Shown here one piece after another: positions 1 through 7,982 of a stretch of 64,000 nt of DNA. The DNA is from UBA6985 sp946536225. Lineage in GTDB: Bacteria > Bacillota_I > Bacilli_A > RF39 > UBA660. Positions within the stretch are counted from its first letter, which is position 1, and every line of letters starts with the position of its first letter. Location of the stretch: NCBI GenBank assembly GCA_946536225.1, contig CAMNEE010000001.1, positions 248,001 to 312,000 of the forward strand, given 5' to 3'. The notes under the pieces are model-generated. The model was not told the origin of the DNA, did no database searches, and worked only from the letters and a program-made list of their open reading frames with translations. Made by a program: the position numbers and the translations under genes.

Positions 1-428
1 CATATGCGTTTGGAAGAAAAATAGCAGTTGGTATATTAGTATTCTTTGTACCAACACTTCTTGATGCTATATTTGGCTTTTTTAGCTTATTCTCATCTGT
101 TGAAACAGACTATGCAACTTGTAAAGATTGTCTATTAAGTCCTGGTAAATGTAAGACTACAGGATCAACTACACCAGAATTGAGATATTCTGAGAATTGT
201 TCAGCTCTTTCTGTTACTGAATGCCCTTCATATTCAAACTGTATAGTTCAACAACATGGTGGAACTGCACCAGTATGTGAACAAAGAGCGGATGCTCCAA
301 GACATGCCGATAATTGTTCAGTAATAAGTTATTCAGATTGTTCTAAATATTATAACTGTGAAGTCGTTCCACCAGCAGCAGGTAGCAGCAGTGGACCTAC
401 ATGTGGACCAAAGAAGAATTTACAATAA
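1..428 (+). CDS. Pilin-like small membrane protein with Cys-rich C-terminal repeats (5' partial)
   Basis: The frame is open from the window edge (codons start at position 3), so the N-terminus is missing. The visible part begins with a hydrophobic helix preceded by GRK, containing FFVPTLLDAIFGFF. This closely resembles the second helix of the complete pilin-like protein at 19651-20058 (LLFVIPTLIDIIFQ), so the two look like paralogues. After the helix comes a Cys-rich region with two tandem copies of about 30 residues, each with the pattern NCS-x(5-6)-C-x(5)-NC-x(11-14)-C, likely disulfide-bonded outside the cell. A VirB2/TrbC-like pilin fold is an inference from the signal-peptide plus two-helix layout of the paralogue. 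No secretion ATPase is visible in the window. A terminator follows directly. Confidence 0.6.
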   Translation, partial: YAFGRKIAVGILVFFVPTLLDAIFGFFSLFSSVETDYATCKDCLLSPGKCKTTGSTTPELRYSENCSALSVTECPSYSNCIVQQHGGTAPVCEQRADAPRHADNCSVISYSDCSKYYNCEVVPPAAGSSSGPTCGPKKNLQ

Positions 429-432
429 AAAA

Positions 433-460
433 AATCAATCTTTAAATAGATTGATTTTTT
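433..460. terminator. Bidirectional terminator
   Basis: A 9-bp perfect stem (AATCAATCT / AGATTGATT) with a 6-nt loop has a T-run on the right and an A-run on the left. It can end the pilin-like gene on + and the small - strand ORF. Confidence 0.75.
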
Positions 461-657
461 ATTTTCTTAGTAATTGAAAAATATGTATAAATTGCATTAG
501 CGCTTGCGGTTAATAGACCAAATAATATAAGTGTATTTATATGGATTATAGTTACATTATCAAGTCTTTTAATAATAGATATTAAAATGATATATGGAAC
601 TAAGGCAATAATAAATGCTATAAGCGAATATTTTAATTTAATCAATCTTATATTCAT
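442..657 (-). CDS. Small two-helix membrane protein, unknown
   Basis: A 71-residue protein with two predicted membrane helices (about residues 11-30 and 39-60) and a short basic tail (SITKKIKNQ). It starts with ATG; the upstream sequence has only a weak AGGAT ribosome-binding site. Its stop lies inside the bidirectional terminator, which supports a real transcription unit in this gap. I recognise no family. It lies downstream of tRNA-Ala on the same strand but behind that gene's own terminator. Confidence 0.45.
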   Translation of the reverse strand: MNIRLIKLKYSLIAFIIALVPYIILISIIKRLDNVTIIHINTLILFGLLTASANAIYTYFSITKKIKNQSI

Positions 658-724
658 TATTCATCTATCCTATCTTATATTAATAATAACAAAATAGAAT
701 AGAGTTGTCCAATAAAAAAAGACA

Positions 725-750
725 TGAAAAAAGCAACCGAACGGTTGCTT
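725..750 (-). terminator. Terminator of tRNA-Ala
   Basis: On the - strand the stem AAGCAACC / GGTTGCTT with a 4-nt loop is followed by a run of T, 12 nt past the tRNA 3' end. Confidence 0.85.
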
Positions 751-761
751 GAATGTCAAAA

Positions 762-838
762 TGGTGGAGGATATGGGACTCGAACCCGTGACCCCCTGCG
801 TGCAGGGCAGGTGCTCTAGCCAACTGAGCTAATCCCCC
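762..838 (-). tRNA. tRNA-Ala (TGC)
   Basis: A complete 77-nt cloverleaf with encoded CCA. The acceptor stem GGGGGAT / ATCCTCC contains the G3:U70 wobble that identifies alanine tRNAs. The anticodon loop CCTGCAC gives TGC, and the T-arm is GGTTCGAGTCC. Confidence 0.97.
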
Positions 839-851
839 ATTGACAAGACTA

Positions 852-880
852 ATAATACCATATATTTTAAGCCTGTGCAA
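852..880 (-). promoter_or_regulatory. Promoter of tRNA-Ala
   Basis: On the - strand TTGCAC, a 17-bp spacer and TATTAT lie just upstream of the tRNA 5' end. Confidence 0.75.
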
Positions 881-980
881 GTTTTTTTTACTGTTTTTTA
901 TAATTTTTTTGGAAACATGAAATATTGTTATTTTTAACGTTTTATCTTATACTATTTATAGTAGGAAAGTAGTGATAAAT

Positions 981-2438
981 ATGCAATGTAATCATTGTGG
1001 TAAGATTGTACCTAATACATCAAAAATATGCATGTTTTGTAATCAAGAAATAGATCCTAATGCTCATTATGTAGAATCTGTGGATTTAGGAGATTCAACT
1101 GAAATATATAATGATAAGAAGTTTGATTTAAAGGTTGTTAATAAATATTTAAAAGAACCAGCTAATAAAAAATATATTATTGCTGGCCTAGCTTTAGTTG
1201 TAGTTATAATTATAGTTTTTATATTCTTAATTGTTTCTGCATTTAAAGGTGGAAGAAAAGTAAATGGTAGAGAATACTTTCTTGGTGTAAGTGATGCTAT
1301 ATATAATTATCTTGATGATAATATATTAGATGAAGATCACACTGGTAAAGCAGATGTAGAATTTATTTTAAATAATTCATATAAAGCATATACGAATGGT
1401 AAATATGCTTTCGATATTAAAAAGAATTACTTAGCTTATAATGCTGAATTAAATGGAAACTATAGTACAGATGATGTTCAATTTGTTTCTGAGTTACTTC
1501 CATTTAGTTTGGTTTTAGATGGATCAACTGTATATTTAAAAGCGGATAAATTATATGAAAAGACTTTATCATCTGATTTATCTAATTTAAGTAATTTATA
1601 TAGTTTTCAAAATTATAATGTTAAAAAGATAATTTCTAGTCTTCATGATGCTTTGAATGCATCAATTAAAGATTTAAGTGTTAGAACTGATGACCAAACT
1701 ATAAATTATCGTGGAGAAAAGAAGACGTTTGATAGAGCATACATTGAATTTGATGGAAAACTAATGAGCTCATTTATGAATACATTTATTTCAACATTGC
1801 TTGAAGATTCACAGTTTATAAATGAATTTGCTGATGCCTTAAAATATGATAAAAATAAGACTAGATCTTTCCTTGAAGACTATAGTAAGACATTTGAGTA
1901 TAATCATTCTAATAATTTTAATGATGTATTAACTGTTTCTATTTATTATAGTGGAGACAAGGTATATAGAATTGAAGGAGTATATAAAGGAAATGGTACT
2001 CATCAATATGTACTTGATATTGCAACTAATAAATATTATTTTGATTATAATTTAAATGAAAAGAATATTTATTCTGGTTCATTATCACATATTCAAAATG
2101 AAATGGTTAATGTTAAACATGGTGAGATTAATATCACATTTGATAGTGATGAATTCTTAACAGATTTTAAGATTAAATATGATGATGATTTAAAGCCAAG
2201 TTACTCTAAAGAAAAATTAGGAGAAAGCGAAGCTATTAATTTAATAAGTGATGAAGAGTTTAATAGTATTAATACTAAATTTAGTACATTCCTAAGATTT
2301 ACTGATTGGTTTAGTGATTATAGAAATATATTCTTATCAAACTGTACATCAGACTTAGAATGTAATTGTAGTGATTCTATTTGTTTATGTGACTTTGAAG
2401 ATGAAACAATTACTTGTCCAATTAATAGAATAAAATAG
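981..2438 (+). CDS. Zinc-ribbon, single-pass membrane protein with large extracellular domain
   Basis: A 485-residue protein. Residues 3-20 form a CxxC-x10-CxxC zinc ribbon (MQCNHCG...CMFC). A strong membrane helix follows at about residues 58-85, then roughly 400 residues of Asn/Asp/Tyr-rich sequence predicted outside. The last 40 residues hold a Cys cluster (CTSDLECNCSDSICLC). I chose ATG 981, 5-10 nt after GTAGTGAT, rather than the in-frame GTG at 972. The extracellular part is similar to that of the next gene (shared VYLKADKLYE / IYIKFEDLYE block), so the two are tandem paralogues in one operon. The function is unknown; an envelope or sensor role is only a guess. Confidence 0.8.
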   Translation: MQCNHCGKIVPNTSKICMFCNQEIDPNAHYVESVDLGDSTEIYNDKKFDLKVVNKYLKEPANKKYIIAGLALVVVIIIVFIFLIVSAFKGGRKVNGREYFLGVSDAIYNYLDDNILDEDHTGKADVEFILNNSYKAYTNGKYAFDIKKNYLAYNAELNGNYSTDDVQFVSELLPFSLVLDGSTVYLKADKLYEKTLSSDLSNLSNLYSFQNYNVKKIISSLHDALNASIKDLSVRTDDQTINYRGEKKTFDRAYIEFDGKLMSSFMNTFISTLLEDSQFINEFADALKYDKNKTRSFLEDYSKTFEYNHSNNFNDVLTVSIYYSGDKVYRIEGVYKGNGTHQYVLDIATNKYYFDYNLNEKNIYSGSLSHIQNEMVNVKHGEINITFDSDEFLTDFKIKYDDDLKPSYSKEKLGESEAINLISDEEFNSINTKFSTFLRFTDWFSDYRNIFLSNCTSDLECNCSDSICLCDFEDETITCPINRIK

Positions 2439-2468
2439 ATAGATTAAAAGAAAAGAAGGGTGATAAAT

Positions 2469-4241
2469 ATGGATAATCAAAATAATCCAAATATAAATGG
2501 CGTTAATCAAGTTCCAAGTGGAATTACACCATCTGTTAATGGAGTTAATGTTAGTATTGCACCACCGGTTATGCCTTCCAATAATACAGGTGCACAAACT
2601 CCAAGTACACCAGTGCAAAATACAATTGCACCACCTAATATGAGTCAAGTTGGTTTAGCACAAACTCATCAAGTAGATGGCGTTCCAACAGTTAATAATA
2701 ATGGAACTTTATTAAGTCCTGTAGATGATCCTAATAAACCACTTGTAAATCCTGGCATGGTTCAACCTAATGGTGCAGTAAGTGTTACTACTGGTAATGA
2801 AACTCCTGAAAATATTGCTGCTGGTATTCAAAATGGTTCATTTGTTAATGCTATACAAGATCCAAATGCAATGATTAATGGTGGTAAAGTAGGTTCAACT
2901 ATAAGTGATGAAGATAAAATACTTGCTAAAAAGGCTAAGAAGAATGTTAGAGTATTACTTATTGTTTTAGTAATATTAGTAATTTTAGGTGGAGGAGGAT
3001 ATTTCTTCTATTCTGTAGAATTTACCACTTCTAATAAACGAATTGATGCTGTTTTAAGTGGAGTAAATAATTATATTGCTCCATACTTCAGAGATGCATC
3101 TAAAAGAATTGGTACTTATGAAATAGATGCAACAGTAAAAGAAAATACTGATATATATGGAACTAAGATAAATGGTTCATATGGTTACTCAATGGGTGAC
3201 TATGTTCAAGTAAATGGAAATGTTAGTTCTATTGTTGAAAATGATGAGCTACTTGGAAAGAATCCAATTAAATATTATTTTTATATTAATGATTCTAAAA
3301 TATATATTAAGTTTGAAGATTTATATGAAAACTTTATTCATACTGATTTTCCATTATTAGATGAATTTAATAGTAATTTTAGACAAAATAGTATTGATTT
3401 TGCTGTATTACAAAGTTCTATTTACAGCGCAATAGTAAATGGTCTACATTCAGTTGGGGCTTCTCAAAGTATTGAATCAGTTAATATAAATGGAAGTAGT
3501 AAAACTGCTAATGTTGTTACATTTAATATTAATAAGAATACTTTAAGAGGATTTAAAAATGGTTTTTATAATACTCTTAGAAATTCTAATTTGTTCCTAA
3601 GTAATTATGCTAATTTAACTGGAACTGATCCAGCAACACTTAAGATTGATTTAACTAAAGAAATGGAAGTTCAATCTACTTTTGAAGGAAATGTTAATGT
3701 AAGAATTTATACTGCTTTATTTGGAAGTTCTTTCTATGGAATAGACGTTTCTTATAAGAATGATAAAACAACATATAAAACAACAATTGTTCCAATTGGA
3801 AATGGTTATAAATTTGTTGTAAATGAAGATAATACAAAGATAGTAGATTTAGATTTTACTCAAATATATAAAAGAGGTTCAGAAATTACTTTTGACTATA
3901 CTTTAAAAGGAGATGTATATGTATCTGATTTAGAAGATAATAAAAAGAATTTATATCAGGTAGATGTTAAATCTAAAGTAGTTATTAATCTTCCATATCA
4001 AGATGACAAACCAGTTGTTAAGAATAGTGTTAATCTTAAATTTATTACATTAGAAGACTTTAATGCAATGTTTGAAAATGCAAAAGAAAAATATAATGTA
4101 GCAGGTTCATATATATATCAATTAAAGGAATCTCTACTTAGTTCTTTATTTGAAAGTCTTCCAACAGATGAAACTAGTGGAGAAACAGAAGAAAAACCAG
4201 TAGAAGATGCTACTAACATAACTACAGAAACAAATGAATAA
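2469..4241 (+). CDS. Single-pass membrane protein with large extracellular domain, paralogue of the preceding gene
   Basis: A 590-residue protein. The first about 155 residues are Asn/Pro/Gly-rich and low in complexity, with no zinc ribbon. A Lys-rich stop (KILAKKAKKNVR) and a membrane helix follow at about 160-185, then about 380 residues outside ending in an acidic Thr/Glu tail. ATG 2469 follows AAGGGTGAT. The extracellular region matches that of the upstream gene in block order and in the motif before the large loop. It lies 30 bp after that gene, with no terminator between, and is followed by one. I do not recognise a named family. Confidence 0.8.
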   Translation: MDNQNNPNINGVNQVPSGITPSVNGVNVSIAPPVMPSNNTGAQTPSTPVQNTIAPPNMSQVGLAQTHQVDGVPTVNNNGTLLSPVDDPNKPLVNPGMVQPNGAVSVTTGNETPENIAAGIQNGSFVNAIQDPNAMINGGKVGSTISDEDKILAKKAKKNVRVLLIVLVILVILGGGGYFFYSVEFTTSNKRIDAVLSGVNNYIAPYFRDASKRIGTYEIDATVKENTDIYGTKINGSYGYSMGDYVQVNGNVSSIVENDELLGKNPIKYYFYINDSKIYIKFEDLYENFIHTDFPLLDEFNSNFRQNSIDFAVLQSSIYSAIVNGLHSVGASQSIESVNINGSSKTANVVTFNINKNTLRGFKNGFYNTLRNSNLFLSNYANLTGTDPATLKIDLTKEMEVQSTFEGNVNVRIYTALFGSSFYGIDVSYKNDKTTYKTTIVPIGNGYKFVVNEDNTKIVDLDFTQIYKRGSEITFDYTLKGDVYVSDLEDNKKNLYQVDVKSKVVINLPYQDDKPVVKNSVNLKFITLEDFNAMFENAKEKYNVAGSYIYQLKESLLSSLFESLPTDETSGETEEKPVEDATNITTETNE

Positions 4242-4268
4242 GTGGATATTAATCCACTTATTTTTTTG
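4240..4268 (+). terminator. Terminator of the 981-4241 operon
   Basis: Stem AAGTGGAT / ATCCACTT, 4-nt loop, then T8. Confidence 0.85.
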
Positions 4269-4306
4269 TTTTATATGTTATAATACTATAACAAGGTGAT
4301 GGTAAT

Positions 4307-6487
4307 ATGTATGCAGAAGTATTAGTTCAATATGGTTCTAAAAGCTTAGATAAAACATTTACTTATTTAGTACCAGATGAGTTAAAAGATAAACTTAAAA
4401 AAGGAATGAAAGTAGCTATTCCATTTGGTAGGCAAGAAATAAATGGATTTGTTTTATCTATTAAAGAAACATGTGATTTAGAAGATTTAAAATCTATAAA
4501 ATATATTATTAATGAAGACTTTGTTTTAAATGAAGAATTAATGAGTCTTGGATTATTTATTAAAGACAAAACTTTATGTTCTCTTATTACAGCATACCAA
4601 ACTATGTTACCTACATCCCTAAAAGTAAATAATAATAAAGAATCATATGCTAAATATGATACATATATAAGTCTAAATAAAGATATAAAAGAGATTAATG
4701 AATATATAACTAATAATAAAAGAAGTCATGTACAAAATGAAATATTAGAAACGCTTAAAAGAAATGATATTTTAAAATCAAGTGTATCATCTTCTTCTGT
4801 TAATAAACTTCTTAGTCTTGGATTAATTAAAGAAGTAAAAGTTATGAAATATAGAATTATTCCAAATAAAGAAAAAAGTAACAATATAAAATTAAGTGAA
4901 GAACAAGCTATTGCAGCAAATGAAATAAAATCACATTTAAATGAATATAATACTTATTTAATTCATGGAATAACTGGTTCTGGTAAAACAGAAGTTTATA
5001 TGGATGTGAGCGATGAAGTTATAAAAATGGGTAAAAGTGTAATAATGCTTGTCCCTGAGATAACTTTAACTACTCAAATGATTGAAAGATTCTATAAAAG
5101 ATTCGGTAATGATGTAGCTATTTTTCATTCATCTTTAAGCGATGGGGAAAAATATGATGAATATAAGAAAATATTTAATAATGAAGTACATGTTGTTGTA
5201 GGAACAAGAAGTGCTATATTTACTCCAGTTAAAAACTTAGGATTAGTAATTGTAGATGAAGAACATTCGACTACATATAAACAAGAGAATAATCCTAGAT
5301 ATAATGCTTTAGATATAGCTAAATGGAGAGGTGAATATAATAACTGTCCCGTTATTTTTGGTAGTGCAACTCCATCTTTAGAATCCATGGCAAGAGCTAG
5401 TAAAGGTGTTTATAAATTACTTACTTTAAGTAACAGAATAGGCAATTCTATTCTTCCTCATATTAGTCTTGTTAATATGAGAGATGAGTTAAGAAAAGGA
5501 AATAATATTATAAGTGAGGATTTAGCTTTAAGAATAGATGAGAGAATGAAAAAACATGAACAAGTAATGTTATTTATAAATAGAAGAGGTTACTCAACTG
5601 TTGTTACTTGTTCTAGTTGTGGTTATACATATAAGTGTCCTCATTGTGAAGTAACTCTTACTTATCATAAAACAAATAATCATTTAGTATGCCATTACTG
5701 TGGTTATACTTTAGAAAAAACTGATATATGTCCAGAGTGCAAGGAAAGAGCACTTACTTCATATGGACTTGGTACTGAGCAAGTGGAAGCCTTTATTAAA
5801 ACTCAATTCCCATCTGCCAGAGTTGTTAGAATGGATGTTGATACTACATCTAAAAAGGGAAGTACAGATGCAATAATAAAAGGTATTGAAGATGGTAGTT
5901 ATGATATTATCATTGGTACTCAAATGATTAGTAAAGGACTTGATTTTCCTAATGTAACTTTAGTTGGTATTATTAATGCTGATGAAAGTTTAAATATTCC
6001 TGATTTTAGAAGTGGAGAAAATACTTTTAGTTTAATATCTCAAGTAAGTGGTAGAGCAGGAAGAAGTGAAAAACATGGAGAAGTTATTATTCAAACATAT
6101 AATCCAACTAGTCAAACACTTATTAATTGCCTTAACAATGACTATATGAAGAATTACTTGTATGAGATGGATATAAGAAAACAACTTAAGTATCCACCTT
6201 ACTACTTTATTACTTTAGTACGTATTACAAGTAGAGACTATGATTTACTTAAAGGTGAAGTTAATAAAATAGCATCATTTATTAGGAAAAATGTAGGAGA
6301 AAATACAATTATTTTAGGTCCTACTACATGTCCTTTATTTAAACTTAATAATGTATTTAGATTTCAAATGATTATTAAATATAAAAAGGATAATAAGTTA
6401 TCTAATACTTTGAGAGAATTAGATCAACAATATGCTCTAAACAATAAGATTAATATAGAAATAGATGCTGATCCAATTAGAATATAA
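4307..6487 (+). CDS. priA: Primosomal protein N' (replication restart helicase PriA)
   Basis: A 726-residue superfamily 2 DNA helicase that reloads the replisome at stalled forks. The N-terminal DNA-binding domain starts MYAEVLVQYGSKSLDKTFTY. Walker A is GITGSGKTEVY (about residue 221) and Walker B is VIVDEEHS. The helicase core is interrupted by the PriA-specific zinc domain with eight cysteines (CSSCG, CPHC, CHYCG, CPEC; about residues 440-480), followed by GTQMISKGLDFPNV and SQVSGRAGR. The length is normal for the family. ATG 4307 follows AAGGTGATGG. It is a single-gene unit with terminators on both sides. Confidence 0.97.
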   Translation: MYAEVLVQYGSKSLDKTFTYLVPDELKDKLKKGMKVAIPFGRQEINGFVLSIKETCDLEDLKSIKYIINEDFVLNEELMSLGLFIKDKTLCSLITAYQTMLPTSLKVNNNKESYAKYDTYISLNKDIKEINEYITNNKRSHVQNEILETLKRNDILKSSVSSSSVNKLLSLGLIKEVKVMKYRIIPNKEKSNNIKLSEEQAIAANEIKSHLNEYNTYLIHGITGSGKTEVYMDVSDEVIKMGKSVIMLVPEITLTTQMIERFYKRFGNDVAIFHSSLSDGEKYDEYKKIFNNEVHVVVGTRSAIFTPVKNLGLVIVDEEHSTTYKQENNPRYNALDIAKWRGEYNNCPVIFGSATPSLESMARASKGVYKLLTLSNRIGNSILPHISLVNMRDELRKGNNIISEDLALRIDERMKKHEQVMLFINRRGYSTVVTCSSCGYTYKCPHCEVTLTYHKTNNHLVCHYCGYTLEKTDICPECKERALTSYGLGTEQVEAFIKTQFPSARVVRMDVDTTSKKGSTDAIIKGIEDGSYDIIIGTQMISKGLDFPNVTLVGIINADESLNIPDFRSGENTFSLISQVSGRAGRSEKHGEVIIQTYNPTSQTLINCLNNDYMKNYLYEMDIRKQLKYPPYYFITLVRITSRDYDLLKGEVNKIASFIRKNVGENTIILGPTTCPLFKLNNVFRFQMIIKYKKDNKLSNTLRELDQQYALNNKINIEIDADPIRI

Positions 6488-6512
6488 AAAGTACTCAAGC
6501 AGTACTTTTTTA
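6486..6512 (+). terminator. Terminator of priA
   Basis: Stem AAAAAGTACT / AGTACTTTTT with a 5-nt loop and a T-run. Confidence 0.85.
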
Positions 6513-6576
6513 TTATGCATACCATTGAGTTTAATTTTTTTTAATGCTAAAATCTTTATAGAATAGAGGTTATGGT

Positions 6577-7266
6577 ATGACTTTAGTTGAAGCATTATTA
6601 AGTAGCGATGTTTTTAGAATTACAGTTAAATTATTACTTAGTTTAATTTTAACTGGGTCAATTGGTTTAGAAAGATCAGTAATGAATAAACCAGCTGGAT
6701 TTGGTACTCATGCAATTCTTGGTGTTGCTTCATGTTTAATAGTTATTGCTAGTGAATATTTTGCTAATTTTTATGATATTGATGCAGCAAGAATACCTGC
6801 TCAAATACTTGCTGGTATTGGTTTTATTGGTGCTGGTACTATCATGAAAAATGGTTATAATGTTAAAGGCATTACAACTGCTGCAGGATTATTTGCTGTT
6901 ACTTGTATTGGTATTGCAGTAGGAATTGGTTTCTATGCTGGTGCTTGTATTGCAACGTTTATAATATTCTTACTTCTTTCTTACTCACATTCAATTTCTG
7001 ATAAAATTGGAAGATATGAAATGATTGATCTTGATGTAACTCTTGATACCCAAAAAGATGGTAAAGCAGCTATTAAGAAAATTAATGAATATTTAAAATC
7101 AAAACATATAGATATTGTATCTGTTTCAAATAATGCAAATGTTAAAGATGGTAAAGTAATACAATATATATTAAATTATAATGTTCAATTAACAGATAAA
7201 AGTGAAATACTTGCTACTTTAATGAGTTATGATGAACTTGCTAAAGTAGAAATTAATGATGACTAA
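6577..7266 (+). CDS. MgtC/SapB family membrane protein
   Basis: A 229-residue protein. The N-terminal half has four to five membrane helices with the family signature: GLERSVMNKPAGFGTHAILG, then RIPAQILAGIGFIGAG and KGITTAAGLF. The C-terminal about 85 residues form a soluble ACT-like domain, as in longer MgtC/YhiD proteins. Members are linked to Mg2+ homeostasis, acid survival or regulation of the ATP synthase, depending on species; which applies here cannot be told. It starts at ATG 6577 behind AGAGGTTATGGT. No clear terminator precedes the promoter of the next unit. Confidence 0.9.
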   Translation: MTLVEALLSSDVFRITVKLLLSLILTGSIGLERSVMNKPAGFGTHAILGVASCLIVIASEYFANFYDIDAARIPAQILAGIGFIGAGTIMKNGYNVKGITTAAGLFAVTCIGIAVGIGFYAGACIATFIIFLLLSYSHSISDKIGRYEMIDLDVTLDTQKDGKAAIKKINEYLKSKHIDIVSVSNNANVKDGKVIQYILNYNVQLTDKSEILATLMSYDELAKVEINDD

Positions 7267-7273
7267 TTATTAC

Positions 7274-7301
7274 TTGAATTTTAATATATTTGTGTTATAA
7301 T
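7274..7301 (+). promoter_or_regulatory. Promoter of the T-box/glyQS unit
   Basis: TTGAAT, a 16-bp spacer, TATAAT; it begins 8 bp after the mgtC-like stop. Confidence 0.75.
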
Positions 7302-7307
7302 TCAGTT

Positions 7308-7417
7308 TATGAAGTGATGACGGGCTTGGAAACCTAACAGCTATATATAAACACTAGAGAACAAAGCATGGTGGAACAGCGGAATTTTTTCGCCCATGCG
7401 TATTTGTTCTCTTTTTT
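7308..7417 (+). promoter_or_regulatory. T-box riboswitch (tRNA-Gly sensing, transcription attenuation)
   Basis: The leader carries the T-box core TGGTGGAACAGCGG (7369-7382). Its TGGA can pair with the UCCA end expected of tRNA-Gly (U73). The terminator is GAGAACAAA-GCATGG (7357-7371) against CCATGC-GTA-TTTGTTCTC (7394-7411) plus T6. The T-box bases overlap the left terminator arm, so an antiterminator is possible. A GGC at 7322-7324 could be the glycine specifier. The upstream part is short (about 50 nt before the terminator arm), so Stem I would be reduced; the specifier assignment is tentative. The downstream unit contains glycyl-tRNA synthetase, which agrees. Confidence 0.8.
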
Positions 7418-7434
7418 ATTTTTAGGAGGAAAAA

Positions 7435-7977
7435 ATGAGAGTTTTTATTGGATGTTCTGCTAAAGATAGTATTCCTTTAGAGTTTAAAGAAGTAGCATGT
7501 AAGATATCTACTATGCTTGCTCAAAGAGGAGATAAACTTGTTTTTGGTGGTAAAGAAACAGGAATGATGGGGAAATGTTATTTCACATTTAGATATGAAG
7601 GTTCTAAAGTTAAAGCTATAGCTGATATTACCAACGCTGAAAATGTTGATGGTATGGACCTTGATGCAAGCGAAATCACTTTAAATACATTTAAGAGAAC
7701 TGAGTCAATATTTGAATCAAGTGAAGTTATTCTTATATTACCAGGTGGATTAGGAACTTTAAGAGAATTCTTCTCAATGTTAGATGAGAAGAGAACTAAA
7801 GGTTATGATAAACCAATTATACTTTTTAATTTTGAAAAGTATTATGATCCACTTTTAGAGTATCTAACTAAATGTTATAAAGTAAATTTTATTAGTAAAA
7901 AAGATTTAAAACTATTTGATGTAGTAACTGATGTTAAAACATTAGAAATGTACTTGAATAGGTTAGAGAGGAAGTAG
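7435..7977 (+). CDS. LOG/SLOG-family Rossmann protein (lysine decarboxylase-like)
   Basis: A 180-residue Rossmann-fold protein with the LOG-family motif PGGLGTLREF at about residue 103 and a N-terminal nucleotide-binding loop around FGGKETGMMG. The relatives best studied are cytokinin riboside 5'-monophosphate phosphoribohydrolases, which release free base from nucleoside monophosphates; other SLOG members only bind nucleotide ligands. The substrate here is unknown. ATG 7435 follows AGGAGGA. It sits first behind the T-box, 5 bp before glyQS, so it is co-transcribed and should be induced by uncharged tRNA-Gly. Confidence 0.8.
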   Translation: MRVFIGCSAKDSIPLEFKEVACKISTMLAQRGDKLVFGGKETGMMGKCYFTFRYEGSKVKAIADITNAENVDGMDLDASEITLNTFKRTESIFESSEVILILPGGLGTLREFFSMLDEKRTKGYDKPIILFNFEKYYDPLLEYLTKCYKVNFISKKDLKLFDVVTDVKTLEMYLNRLERK

Positions 7978-7982
7978 AAAAT

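Noticed and set aside
2385..2648. Open frame of 87 codons on the - strand across the 981/2469 junction
   Set aside because: It is the antisense shadow of two genes with good ribosome-binding sites, and its sequence is Trp/His/Ile-rich in a way typical of antisense AT-rich code.
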